Notes: a model not told the origin generated them from the letters alone. Counted from the stretch's first letter, positions 9,438 to 20,959 are shown. The stretch: 64,000 nt of DNA from Triglochin maritima (GCA_963682175.1 OY821784.1:30113621-30177620), one strand, 5' to 3'. Numbers and translations: made by a program.

Positions 9438-10573
9438 AATACCCCCACACCTAGATTTTGCTAGTCCCTAGCAAAGCAAAATGTAAAAGAAATGAAAACA
9501 GGGAAATCCTAACTCACTTTCGTAGGAATCACGGTTGCACTTAGCATGTGCAACAAGCCTTTAAACCTCCAAGTTGCCTTAGAGGACGAGTTTTGTCTCG
9601 TGAGGGTTTTCAGTTGACACACCCACAAAGTCTTAATTCAACATTCCATTAATAGCTCTTAATATTTCTGCCTTAACCTTATACATCTCACTTAAAGTTG
9701 TCGCATGCTCATTATACAGTTCTAACTTATAAAAAGTTTGACTTGGTCTTTATTCCTCCAACATTCACACCACTAACCCCTCTACACATGTTATCACATA
9801 AATTATTTTGCACGCCTCCTCTGGTGGTGAAGTATCATTTGGATCAACCATGGCATGGATCATTCCTTTAGCTTTGGGCCTTGAGTATCTTAAAGTATTT
9901 ATTTATTTATTTTTTATTTTTTTTCCCCGTGATTCAACACATTTGCTTTTCTTTTTAACACTTATACCCTTTTTGCATTCGTGTAGCGAGTTTGGTCGAT
10001 AATCCCGAGCTGGCAGACTCAAGTTACCGGGTTTCAAGATACCCCTACGGACCAGTGACTCGAAGGCTTGGGCTTTTGTAATCATTTTGCAAAATGTTTT
10101 TTCCTCACTTTATTTTTATTTTATTTTACTTTTATTTTCCTCAAGGCTTAATTGCTATTAGAAGTCCACACTTCCCGGTATATTTTCCTCAACCTCTGCT
10201 TTTTATCAACCACTTCAAAGATTTGATTCATCCAATTTAAGTGCATACATGTCTTACAAGGGCCATGAGTTATTTCTTTGGAACTTAGATTTATGTCATA
10301 ATTTCTACAAGCAGAACTATATAATAAGGAACAAAAACTTAATGCAATTTGTACACGGGTTTTGGCAGTTCAATCTTAAGCTATGTCATAGAATATTGAA
10401 TTTTTTTTTTTTTTTTAAATAAAGCAGAACAGAAAATCAAATAGATAGATATGTACATAAATAAACACCCCCCCACACCTAAATCATGCATTGTCCTCAA
10501 TGTATGCATAGATTAAATAAATGCACTTATTACCTGCGTCGGCTTGCGGTAGAGGGGTTGAGTTTGCTCAAAG
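9438..10573 (-). other. Athila-A 3' noncoding region, copy 2
   Basis: A near-exact copy of 3270-4405, with polypurine tract 9440-9451, LTR-proximal hairpin 9457-9475, second polypurine run near 10467-10480 and hairpin 10489-10502. I noticed no base differences from copy 1 in this part. Confidence 0.8.
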
Positions 10574-13102
10574 TCAACCATAATCAGAACTGGATTGAAT
10601 GACACCATGTTGGTGCATGTATCCAGTTGAATTGTTCCCCATGTTGACTTGAGGAAAAGATTCCACTCTTCTCACTTGAATTGGTTCGCTTGTTTGCTCA
10701 AGTGATGGTGGTTGGGTAAATGAATTACTCCCTTTTTTCTTACTTCCTTTTTGCTTATGTGATGATTTATTTGATTCAGAATTCTGATAAATACGTGCTC
10801 TCATCACAACATCACTTGGGTTGCATATTATTTCTGGCTCATTATCAATATGGAAGATATTAAATTCTGCTTTTAAGTTCCCGAAAGATAATTGCATGAG
10901 CCCATTTCGACAGTTTATTAATGCTTCCGAAGTGGCTAAAAAGGGTCTACCTAGAATTACAGGGATTTGTCGATTAGGATTTACAACAGGTTCAGTATCA
11001 AGTACGACAAAATGCACTGGATAAATGAAGTCACCAACCTTAATCAAAACGTCCTCTACTACACCTCTCGGTTTCTTAACAGAACAATCAGCGAATTGGA
11101 GGGTTGTCCTAGAGGGTTTCAGCGGACCAAGGTTGAGTTGCTCGTAGACAGAAAATGGGAGCAAGTTAACGCTTGCACCAAGGTCTAGAAGGGCTTTATT
11201 GATAAACGTATCTCCTATTGAACATGAAATTGTGGGACACCCCGGGTCCTTATATTTTATAGGATATGTGTGGGAAATAATTGAGCATATGTTTGCAGTT
11301 AAGAACGCCTTCTTTGGTACATTCGTTTTTCTCTTCTTAGTGCACAAATCTTTTAAGAATTTAGCATAAGCAGGTATTTGTTGAATCATATCTAAGAGTG
11401 GAATATTCACCTTAACTTGCTTAAATACTTCCAGGATTTTCTCTATTTGTGCACTAGAGTTCTTTTTGAGTCTATTGGGAAATGGGGCTTTAGGCACATA
11501 GACTCGCTCAGGTTCAGGTTGAGCCACAGGTTCAGATTGGGTGGGTGGATTGGGCTTTTCAATTTGGACGTCGGGTTCAATGGTCAAGTCATATGTGGGT
11601 GCTTGATGGCTAGATTGATTAGTCATTCTAGGGTTTACCACATTATTGTCAATTTGTCGTCCGGACCGTAATGATACTACAGCATTGATTTGTTGAAACG
11701 GTCCTTCCTCATTAACCATTTGAACCGGTCTAGGGTTGTTAGTTCCTGAAGGTGGTTGATAAGATTGATATTGATTATTAGTTCTTGGGTTCACCTCAGG
11801 TTGACTTGGTAATTGGCCCTTTTCTCTTTCACCTATTATCTGTGCTAATTGGCTGACCTGTGTCTCTAGCCTTTGGAATGATTGGTTGGTTGTTTGTATA
11901 AAAGTTGTCATTAAAGTTTCTAATTTTGTCAACCTAACCTCATGATTTCCATTGTTATTACCCCCAGATGATGTATTATTTTGGTTATATGGGGTTTGTT
12001 GTTGTCTAGGAGGTTGTCCTTGTTGGGTCCACAAAAAATTGGGATGATTACGCCAACCTGGGTTATAGGTTGATGCGTAAGGATCATTTCTAGAATTGTT
12101 AAATGTGGCATTAACATGTTCCAGGTCCACACAGTCCTCCATTAAATGACCAGTCTGACCACATCTAGAGCAGGGGATAGACAAGGGTTGATTCATTCGG
12201 GATTGATTTTGTAGCTCTAGACTTTCCATTCTACGCATTAGGGTAGCTAGTTTTGCCTCAGCCGCTATGTTGGAGTCTACAGCTAAGACACCTGGTCGGG
12301 GTTGACTCGCTATCCTAGATCCAATACTCGGGTTGATGGGTGTTCTAGCATTGTCCTATTGCATACTATTTTCAGCTAAATCCTCAAGAAAAGTCCAGGC
12401 ATCATTTTCATTTTTGGACATGAAGTTCTCTTGGCTCACAGATTCTAGCATAACTCTAGATGTGGGTGTCAATCCCTCATAAATAATTTGGCATAATTGC
12501 CACTTCGGTATTCCGTGATGAGGGCATTGGGTCAAGACACTCTTAAATCTCTCAAGATAGGAATAGAACGGCTCGCTCTCAGACTGAACGAATGCAACAA
12601 TTTCATTCCTAATCTTCATAGTCTTATGGTTGGGGAAATATTTTTTTAGGAAAACTTGAACAAATTCGGCCCAACTTCTAATAGATCTTTCGGCTAGACT
12701 ATATAGCCATTTCTTAGCATCGTCTTTCAGTGCTAGAGGCACGAATTTCAGACGCACTGCCTCTTCAGGGATATGCCGGTATTGCATAAGAGAGCAGATT
12801 TCCTCAAATTCTCTAAGGAAGAGATATGGATCTTCCCTAGAGGTGAACTTAGGCAGCCTACTCATGTATTGTGCCTTAAGTTCGAAGTCGCGACCCGGTA
12901 TGGTGGGCATGACGATGCACGATGGCTGAGCAGCCATTGTTGGGTAGCACCGATCCCTCAGAGTTATAGGCTTTGCAACAGGCGGGTCCACTACGTTCTC
13001 ACCCATTAGATCCGGGTGAGGTGGTGCAACAGGTGGGTTGGGGTTAAGCTCTAGACTGGAATCCAGATGAACTCGTGAGAGTCGATTGCTTAAATCCCGC
13101 AC
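10574..13102 (-). pseudogene. Athila-A gag-protease, copy 2, split by the same stop codon
   Basis: The encoded protein is the same as in copy 1 (4406-6934): gag core, CCHC zinc knuckle, linker and aspartic protease with DLGASVNLLP. The same Trp-to-TAG nonsense codon lies at 12358-12356. One base differs within the coding region (g12770 against t6602). The absence of other differences over about 2.5 kb argues for a recent duplication. It cannot make a full-length Gag without stop-codon read-through. Confidence 0.9.
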
Positions 13103-14427
13103 CCAAATCTGAGTGCACCGGTTTGAATTAATTTTTGAATTTGAATTTGAAATTTAAATTTCAAATTCAATTCCAAGAATCAATTAGTCTTTTTTTTTTT
13201 TTTGAATTTTTGAATTTTAAAATTTTTTTTTAAAGGAAACAAACAATAGAAAGGTAAGGATGAGAAGGGAAAGAAGACTCAGACGAGAAGGGAAACTTAA
13301 CTCTAAAGGATAAAAATTAGGGTTGGTCAGAAATTTCCTGAACAAGCACGGTCAAAACAATCCTAGACCTAGTGTCACTTAGATCTAGACGACTCCTAAC
13401 TGGTTGAGTCGAATTGATTTGCTTGATTCACCTCCCTCACCAATGAAACCAAGTTGGCCTGTTAGTGTATAGCTAGTGGGGGCGCTTCCGACAGAGTCGG
13501 TGCCAATTAGACAACCACGTCGCTTGGAAGACTTTCGTCGACACAAAAACACTTTCTAGACACCAAATTGAATTCAATTAGCTTCAGGTCATAGCAAGTC
13601 AAACCAATCTCCTCCTTAATTGAGTCCGAGTCCTTAGGGGCCAATGTCTAATTGATTTTAAATTTTAGGCTTAGGCGACACTTCAGGATTGTGGTTTGTG
13701 GGCTACGGGAGGGTGATGAAATCCCCACCGTATCTTTTCCTACGGAGTTGCCCTTAAGATAGTTTAACTTAAATCTAGCAAAGATAGTCAAACAATGGTC
13801 CTTTTAATGGGGGCAATTGCAAGGTTGTATGCAACTAAATTATATGCTCTAATGCAATCGATAAAAACCTCGATACGTACCTTGCCTCCAGCAATCTTCA
13901 ACAAGTATTAATTTGCAAGAATTTAGCAAGAATAATGCAAGCAAAACATTATATGATGCATGCACTAAGGTCTTTCTAATTTTGCCAATTTTAGGTCAGA
14001 GTTGAATTATTGCCAATTATGGAATTGTAACCCTAACACGTGCAATTCTACGAAAGGAAACTTTTCAACTATTCAGATTTTACGAGAAAGGCAAGAAAAG
14101 TTACCTCCGCAATGCTCAGTCGGGTTCGCCGCCCGCTCTCGGAGATTCCAGTAGCTCAATGCGACCACCCAGAGATGCCGACGACGCCCTCAAAATTTGA
14201 AGACCGGAAGACCAACCTGTGCGGCGATTTCGCCGCAAATGCTTCTTATGGGGCGGCGGATTCGCCGCTCTTTAAGCTCAGAATGCGCTCGTATTTCGCC
14301 GCACGCTCTGTTGTCTCCTGAAACACAAATCCAAATACTTAGATCGCGCACAAGATAAACAGGAAAAATCGAAAACACAAAAACAATAAAAATCTGCGTC
14401 GCCTCCCCGGCAACGGCGCCAAAAACT
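13103..14427 (-). other. Athila-A 5' leader, copy 2
   Basis: Matches 6935-8260 except for one fewer T in the homopolymer near 13225, t13460 for a7293, and a13506 for g7339. The GCGGCG/CGCCGC dyads are at 14207-14302. No gene is seen. Confidence 0.75.
14404..14421 (-). promoter_or_regulatory. Athila-A primer binding site, copy 2
   Basis: The same 18-base match to the tRNA-Asp 3' end as at 8237-8254, 6 bases from LTR3. This is the primer site belonging to the true 5' LTR of the array. Confidence 0.9.
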
Positions 14428-15604
14428 TGATGAAGATTTAAATTTATACCGCAAGTGCACGACCGCGATGAAGCGGTGGCAAGTACGGGTCGAACACAAG
14501 GAGGGAGAGATTTCGTTATTTTTGTTGTTTCGATTGATGGGAAGAAGTAGAGAAGAATCAATTAGGGTTTTTGGGGTTTTTGGTTTAATTAACTAAACTA
14601 CGAAACAAAAGCAATTAAAATTAAAACAAGCACAAAGAAGAGAATTCCGTCGGGTGGAGGTCTAGACTTAGGTTTAGATTGGAGAATGGAGAAACTTGAA
14701 ATAAATCAAGTTAATTATGAAGCATTACAAGATAAATGATTTAACATAAACTCAAGTAATCAAAATATACTAATCACGAACTTAAAACAATAACATGCAT
14801 TCATCTTCTCTACCCCTAATTCCATCACCTCCACCCTTTGGAAAGAGTTAGAAACTCATGGAGGGAGGAAGAAGAAAGGATCCTAGAGACATTAAAAGAA
14901 AATAAAAACAAAACAAAATAAAACAGAAATTTATTACTAATGATCCAAGACCAAAGGTTCAAAGATGTGTTACATTCGTCCTACATGGCTATTTATAGCC
15001 GATACAGGGGATACCAATACATAAAAGGATAGTACACGCGTCAACCCAACACTGGACAAAATTGGAGCACACAGATCCTCACTGGTGCGGCGAAATCGCC
15101 ACACAATGCATGGGAGATGCGGTGGAATCGCCGCCCAAGTCAAGGATTTCGCGCCCGGATTTCTGTGGTGCGTTTATGGCATGATTTGATCTTTATTTGC
15201 GCGTCTGGATGGATTCTTTCCATTCTTTTAAACTCCGGATTAATTCCTTCCATTGTTGGAGATTTATATTTGACTTTTCTTTTGACTTTTCCAACAAAAT
15301 AACTTGATCCTTTTCTTTTGCAATCAGGTCCTTGGTATTTTGCAATTAAGCCCTTGACCTTTTTGTAATTAGCTCCTTGAATGCTTTTATGCTTGGATGC
15401 ATTTCCATTTGAAACCCGATAAACTTGAATTCGGTCTTTATGATAGAAATGAATCTTTTGCACACGTTTATGCTCGGAATGTGGGTAATTTGCATTCAGG
15501 TCCCTGTATTCTGTAAATACGACTAAACATATACCTTAGTAGCATTTATTGATATAAAAGTAATCTAAATGAAAGACATATGATGCAATGTATGCAATGC
15601 ATCA
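14428..15604 (-). repeat. Athila-A LTR3 (5' LTR of the array)
   Basis: This 1177 bp LTR is at the transcriptional start of the array. Private differences from LTR1 and LTR2 are t in cctacatgg, c in ggataccaa and a in gccacacaat (near 14986-15105). The third of these breaks one GCGGCG/CGCCGC dyad. Confidence 0.93.
14989..14998 (-). promoter_or_regulatory. TATA box of Athila-A 5' LTR
   Basis: The minus strand reads CTATAAATAG inside GGCTATAAATAGCC, a textbook plant TATA element. By its position the transcript would begin about 30 bp downstream, near 14960. The same element is at 2654-2663 and 8822-8831. Confidence 0.7.
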
Positions 15605-15609
15605 CCCCC

Positions 15610-16043
15610 CAACACCCACCAAAGCATAAGTGAGCATCAAAGTAAAGCTTGACATACCTTGAAGACTTGAAGAAGCCTTCGAAGACTCGACGGCGAGCTT
15701 TTCCCCGCAAAACACCTCCTCCGGCGAAAACCAACCGATCAACGATCTACCCTCACCGGCGAACGTCCGATCCTTGCCTCGCCTTCAGAAACCCACGGCT
15801 CGAGCTCCTCCACACACCGGAGATCTGATCAGAGGGAGGGAGAGGATTTGAGCGGGAGAGAGAGAGAGGAATGCGAGAGAGAGAGAGAGAGTAATACTCA
15901 CCACATACACTCCTCTCCTCTAATTTCCACCATCCACTTCAAAACTCCCCAATCAATCTCAGCCATCCACTCTAAATCACCACTTAAGCACCTAATCAAG
16001 GCCCAAAACATGATTAGTCTTAAGAAGGATTAAGGATATTACA
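15610..16043 (-). repeat. Tekay-L 5' LTR, 5' portion
   Basis: This is the other half of the LTR at 609-2092. On the minus strand it starts TGTAATATCC at 16043, the inverted partner of GGATGTTACA at 609. It continues through CT-rich sequence (GA-rich on the plus strand, 15830-15891), as the Tekay-R LTR does at 48858-48900. Removing Athila-A and one ccccc copy joins the halves. The LTR start abuts the coding sequence of the calmodulin-like gene at 16044. Confidence 0.88.
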
Positions 16044-16503
16044 CGTCGTGATTGGCATCCACAACCCTAATCAAACCCTCACACTCCTTGAAACTCACCG
16101 CATCCCCTATCACACTCTTCAGCACGCTCCCCACCTATTCGGCCGAGATCACGCCGTCCCCGTCCTTGTCGTACACTGAAAACGCCTCCTTCAGATCCTC
16201 CACGCACTTGTGGTCGTCCGTCCCTGTCCGGATCACCGACTTGAACACCTCGTAGTTGATGCACCCGTCGCCGTCCGCGTTGGCCGTCTGCATCATCGAG
16301 GTGGCTTCGGAGGAGGGATCCGGGGTTCCGAGCGAGCGGAGGATGGACTCGAGCTCTGGGAGGGAGATCTTGCCGTCGTTGTCGAGGTCGAATTCGGAGA
16401 AGACCTTGTGGAGGTCTTGGGAGCCCTGCGTTTGGTGGGCCAGTGAGGGGGTGTCGGAGGAGTGGTCGGGGGACATGTTGGGTTTGAACGTGTTGGAGGA
16501 CAT
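16044..16503 (-). pseudogene. Calmodulin-like (CML) calcium-binding protein, broken
   Basis: Minus-strand ATG at 16503-16501 opens an EF-hand protein. EF1 loop DLDNDGKISLPE (near residues 38-49) is intact. EF2 (ANADGDGCINYE) lacks the first loop Asp. EF3 (DKDGDGVISAE) is followed by TAG at 16137-16135, where family members normally continue with a second Glu. Past the stop the same frame still reads VGSVLKSVIGDAVSFKECEG and then VVDANHD, the start of the fourth loop, where Tekay-L begins. CML proteins sense calcium through paired EF-hands; this copy lacks EF4 and stops within EF3. Without the stop the protein would be about 160 residues, typical for the family. In-frame codons upstream to 16716 probably belong to the 5' UTR and promoter. 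Which CML subgroup it belongs to cannot be told. Confidence 0.85.
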
Positions 16504-16574
16504 GATGGGATTTTGAAGTTGGAGAAAGTTTGGTTGCAGTGGGAATATGGATGGACGGACGGGGTTGAGGGTTG

Positions 16575-16581
16575 TTTTATA
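16575..16581 (-). promoter_or_regulatory. TATA box of the CML gene
   Basis: The minus strand reads TATAAAA, 72 bp upstream of the ATG at 16503. That leaves a 5' UTR of about 40 bp, plausible for an intronless CML gene. Confidence 0.55.
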
Positions 16582-17473
16582 AGCTTGTTGAGAAATGGGA
16601 TTTGGATTGGGTTTGGACAGTTGATCATCAAAGGTAGCTGTTGGGAGAAGATAGCACCACGTGTCTTTGTAATGGTTTTGTGTCGGTTGTTGCCAGAATC
16701 TTCTGTGATCTGTCAATCGAGTCTAAGTTTGTGGGAAAAAAAACTATAAGAAAATATATTACCTGATTAAAAGTAAAACAACGGAAAATAGGTTGAGGAA
16801 ATTAGTTATAAAATAAATTGAAAATATTAACCGTTATTGAATTTATATCTGTAATATACTGAAAAATAAAAAATTGAATTAATTAACCGTTATTTCCAGA
16901 AAATTGATGTTATTTGTAAATATTGTATATATAAATGTGATATATGAATTATATACATATATCAAATGTTAAAAAGTAAATTAATTAATATATAATATTA
17001 TTGTAGTCCTACGTTTCTAAACAATACACTAAATTAAATTTTGAATAATATTGTTTTTAACAAGACAATATAAAATTCAAAATGTATTTTTAATCTTTAT
17101 TATTTAGTTTTATTGTATAATTTTGTAACATATTGTCATGAGTTTTAAAAATTAATGATATTGTTTAATTTTCAAAATATGATTATAATGTTTTCGTAGT
17201 TAAGTTTTATGTAATAAATAGTTATTAAATAAATTTGGTAGAAATGTACATTTTTTACAACTTTTCTGCACTTTCTGTTAGTTTCCTATGAAAGAGTATG
17301 AGAAACTGAGAGAAAAGATTTCATTACATGGATAGTAGAAAAAATAAAGAGAAAATATTTTCTTTTTACAAGATTGACTCAAACGTAACGAGAAATTCTG
17401 ACAAAGAAAAACTATTTTTTTCTGTCTCTGTTTTCAAGTTCACAAGCTCTAATTTAGAAGAGTGGTTTCGTAA

Positions 17474-17713
17474 TCTTACTTCAACATTTATTCAAATCAT
17501 CGAGGCTTAGCTCAACATGGGTGGCTCCGCTTCTTGCTCAACGACCATACTGGACCGACAAAAGATGCGCAGATAGAGGCTGACGGGAGAGTTGAACAAG
17601 ACACTGAGGACCCATGGTATTGGGATTTTGAGATGTTCGGAGTGGTACGCGGTTCCCCTTCGGAATCACCAGGGGTGATAATTCCGAGACTAGTCATCTA
17701 TTGTGATGTATGA
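17474..17713 (+). other. Unrecognised open stretch, 79 codons, no start
   Basis: An open plus-strand frame after a TAA at 17471, ending in TGA at 17711-17713. Its GC content is clearly higher than the flanks and it contains GWLRFLLNDHTGPTKDA and DPWYWDFEMFGVVRG. Composition suggests a former exon or gene fragment. I do not recognise the family, and no ATG precedes it in frame. Confidence 0.3.
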
Positions 17714-17798
17714 CTTCACATGAGAAGAGTGGTTGTTGACAAGTCATTCTCTTTTATCTACTTTAAGGAAAACCTATTATCAAAAAAAAAACTCAACC

Positions 17799-17845
17799 AT
17801 GCAGCATCAATATAAGCATACCGTATGCTTATATTGGTGCTGCAT
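17799..17845. repeat. Near-perfect 23-bp inverted repeat
   Basis: Arms 17799-17821 and 17823-17845 are complementary except at one position, with a single base at the centre. The transcript of either strand would fold into a tight hairpin. It may be a miniature foldback element; no target duplication is evident. Confidence 0.7.
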
Positions 17846-18570
17846 ACGTATAATGTTCAGTAACTCTTAAACTAGAAGTTCTACAGTCTGGTTGTCGCTA
17901 AATAAGGATAATTAAGTATCCGTAATATTTAGGTCTATACAAAAAAAACTAGCAGTCTAAATTTTTCTTTATTGCAAATCAAATGAAAAGTATAGGTGTA
18001 AATAGAAACTACACAACTTTGCCGAAAGATAGACATACCTCTATTAGTTTCAGACACGTGTCGGCAGAAGGTGACTTTTGAGAGCAACGTTGTTAGTCAA
18101 GTACTTATTTTGTTGTAGTAAAACAAAATAAATTTCTTTAAAATTTAAATATTTCAAGCACTTGACAGATATGGTTATGAGTGGGGATATTTTGTGGATG
18201 TTCAAGTTATGCTTCGAGTTCGTGAGATTGGTTATGTAATTGTTTATTTGTTCGTGAGATTAGGGATTGTGCAGTGTCTAAATAGAGTTTTTCTTTGTGC
18301 ATGCTTCAACTTGGAATTTTCTTGTGTTTGGATGCATCGCTTCAACTTAAAAATTCATTTGGAGATATAATTTAAAAATGGCACATTTATAAATACCATG
18401 TTTGGTTAATATTGTGATGAAATTTGCAAACCATTCGTGACACTTTGAAAATCCACCTCTATGTGAAATTTCTCAAAATCAAATGCCACGTCGGGTAGAA
18501 TGTCAAAATTCCACGAAACTTATTTTAACTTTCATTTATCAAATAAAAACAATAATATTATGTTCCGAAT

Positions 18571-18815
18571 ATGATTGAACTAGACTATGTAAATCAGAAT
18601 ATGTTACTTCTCGGCTGTTCTAAGGACTTCATCCTACGCATCGGCAAAATAATGCAAGCCACTAAGGCCGTCGTGGAGTCAAGAACGCGTACAATGTCAT
18701 TACCTTACTTTCTCGTGCTCGCTATCTTTGAACCAAGATTCAAAGTCAGTTTTTGGGGCTCTCTAACACTATCCCACTTCATGGTTTCTTGGCAAGTATT
18801 TGATCATTTGAAATA
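18571..18815 (-). pseudogene. Athila-B gag remnant
   Basis: The minus strand decodes to KKPMKWDSVREP followed by GSKIAST and, further on, MRRMKSLE. These correspond to the gag stretch after the FLEDLA block in Athila-B (40679-41104) and A3. Stops and indels break the frame. It runs directly into LTR sequence at 18816, so leader and primer site have been deleted. Confidence 0.6.
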
Positions 18816-19605
18816 ACCGCAAGTGCATGACGTCGGTGAAGATGTGGTAAATACGGGTCGAACCTCAAGGAGTTGTGAGTGTTGTTATGACAACTATACG
18901 CGAGTGAGAAAGGAGAGGAGAATGAAGGAATTACGTTAAACTAACTACATTAAATGATGAATTAATCAACAATTAAACAAAATCCCCATGGAGTACTGGT
19001 GTGTAGGTATGTGTGTGCGTGAGAGTAGTTCTTGACTACATGAGGCACAAGTGTGTAAAGTAGGTGAAATCAAGTAGAAACAAGTGTGGGGTCTAATTAA
19101 CATCAACTACATTTATTAGATTAATACATAAATAATATAGTTAGACACGAAGTTAAGATGCACTTTGGGTTCTCAAGAATGTACTAAGTACCTAATGTGG
19201 TCATTAGGACATCAATTAACTATCCATACAACTCAATACATTCATGCATTCTCTACTAATCAAGCATCCATACATAACAAGTCATTTACCATAACAAGAT
19301 GATCATTTACAAGCAACAAGATAAACTCTAGATCTAGTATGAGACAAGTACCTAGTGTGACCATTATCTTAGCTAAACAAGTTTTAGGAAGTTACAAGCA
19401 TAAATCTATATTAAGCATGTGAAATGACACAACATAAAAAGAACACATCACTAACATATAAAAGGAGAACATTAAAACTAGAAAAAAAAATATTTTACTA
19501 ATGACTCACATTAGAAGTAGCATTCCCTCCACTTGACTTTTGCTCCAATGACCCACTCCAAGTAGACAGAATGGTCACCAAGCAATGGGTTGGTTTACAA
19601 AGGAA
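18816..19605 (-). repeat. Athila-B LTR remnant
   Basis: Begins with the conserved LTR-end block accgcaagtgca...gtaaatacgggtcg and continues collinearly with the B1 LTR (27485-28912), including the block near 19500-19600 (attagaagtagcattccctcc). It is cut off before its other end, where Tekay LTR sequence begins. Confidence 0.7.
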
Positions 19606-19791
19606 GAAAAGGTATACAAGGTTTCCCTGTGGAGACTCAGGCATTGTCATTTCATTTGCATTTTAGGACCCCAGTAGATGTTGGTCGGGTGGCGACCGAG
19701 GACGAGCGCACTTTGGAATCGGATCCTCCAGTCTTATTTTCGAGGTTGTATGATTAATTATATTTCTTCTTTCGCGTACTTTGATAAAGGA
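19606..19791 (+). repeat. Tekay LTR remnant, left part
   Basis: Matches the Tekay-R LTR from about 50490 (tttcc(c/t)tgtgg(a/g)(a/g)actcaggcat) to about 50655. It is interrupted by a solo copia LTR and resumes at 21966. Confidence 0.7.
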
Positions 19792-20959
19792 ATGTGTTCT
19801 AAAAGTTTAACTTTTATATGTCAATTATTATGAATTGGTGCATACATTTTGTTCTTTGATTATTGTATTCGTCTTTTGGAAGTGTTAAGGAAGAGACACT
19901 TGGTCCTTAACCGTAGATCTCTAAAAAACAATGGTTTACATAAATCAAAAGTATTCACAATCATGGTAATTAACATGGAACATTAATTATCGAGATAAGA
20001 TTGTCGTGTTGGTCATCAATTGTTGTAGCTCTACAAATAATTGACGACACGAGTATATAAAAGAGGAAAATGGTTACTTTTATATATTGAATAGACCTAA
20101 CAAGTAAAATATTATAGAATTGTATTTCGTGTCATTAATGTTTTACTGTGTCTTGGATCCTAAGATATGAGACTTATATCTTTTCACTCAAGAAGTGTTT
20201 GATTTGATTATTGTCAAAAGCTATCAATGAAGTATAGTGATAAAAATAATAGTTGGTTGAACATGACTTGTGCTGGAAAATATAGCTAGTCAAAAGATTA
20301 TCATTGTCCCTTTTAATTGAGTGATGATATTAGTGGGTCCCTTGATAAAGAAAAATTATAATGTGTATAATGTAACTTGAGTTAAGTTGCATAGTTATAA
20401 TTAGCTTAAAGAGATCAAGAAATGAATATAATACAAATGTGACACATTTCTACTTTGTATATATTCTTAATATCATGAGGCAAGGGGCGGACACAAGTGG
20501 TGCACTAACATCGCTAAATGGATCGTGTTTAGTTCGAGTGGAACAAGACATCTATGCTAATTGGGTAACTATAATGTGTAGCTAGATACCGCTTATAGTT
20601 TGAGATATTGAGTGTTCAATATCGCTGCCAGTTTAGGTTAGATATCTTATAGGTCACACCACAAAATTGGGAAACAAGAAGGTTGATTTTGAGTTCATAT
20701 GATGTGTTGGGTTTCATGAGAAAATGGACACATGTGGTGAATTAATAAAATCGATATGTCACGAAAATTGACATTAGTAGAATCATGAATAAATTCATAT
20801 GAGGTGTATATATTATGGGGTGTAATAATTTAATATTACATAGGATAATATATTACATAAGATATGAATTTGCTAAAAACCCCTAAAGATCAAATTTTGT
20901 TGGATATAAATCCAAAATTTGACAAAGCCAAAATCAGGGTCAACACTGTAAACCTTTTA

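Larger units (their letters stand above)
2093..15604 (-). mobile_element. Athila-A composite: three LTRs, two gag-protease internal regions
   Basis: The layout is LTR1 (2093-3269), internal copy 1 (3270-8260), LTR2 (8261-9437), internal copy 2 (9438-14427) and LTR3 (14428-15604). Each LTR is 1177 bp and ends TGATG...CATCA. The repeat period is 6168 then 6167 bp, the difference being one T in a homopolymer near 7060. The flanks are ccccc (2088-2092 and 15605-15609), a 5-bp target duplication, so the array is bounded by one insertion event. Transcription is on the minus strand, shown by gag orientation, a tRNA-Asp-type primer site next to LTR2 and LTR3, and polypurine tracts next to LTR1 and LTR2. 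No reverse transcriptase, RNase H or integrase is encoded, so it would depend on another Athila element for mobility. Confidence 0.93.
16750..18570. other. AT-rich intergenic DNA upstream of CML
   Basis: Very AT-rich with no recognised gene or retroelement. It holds an inverted repeat (17799-17845) and a short coding-like stretch (17474-17713). This is the longest non-retroelement stretch of the window and probably the ancestral host sequence. Confidence 0.6.

Noticed and set aside
16210..16516. Plus-strand open frames over the CML gene
   Set aside because: Antisense shadows of the EF-hand reading frame, caused by its GC-rich codon use.
16504..16716. N-terminal extension of the CML protein to 16716
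   Set aside because: In frame, but it spans the TATA box and has no EF-hand family similarity. The ATG at 16503 with a short UTR is more likely.
17850..18118. Possible CACTA terminus (complement of tactacaacaaaa at about 18103-18118)
   Set aside because: The first base is not C, no partner end or target duplication is visible, and the match is too short to call an element.
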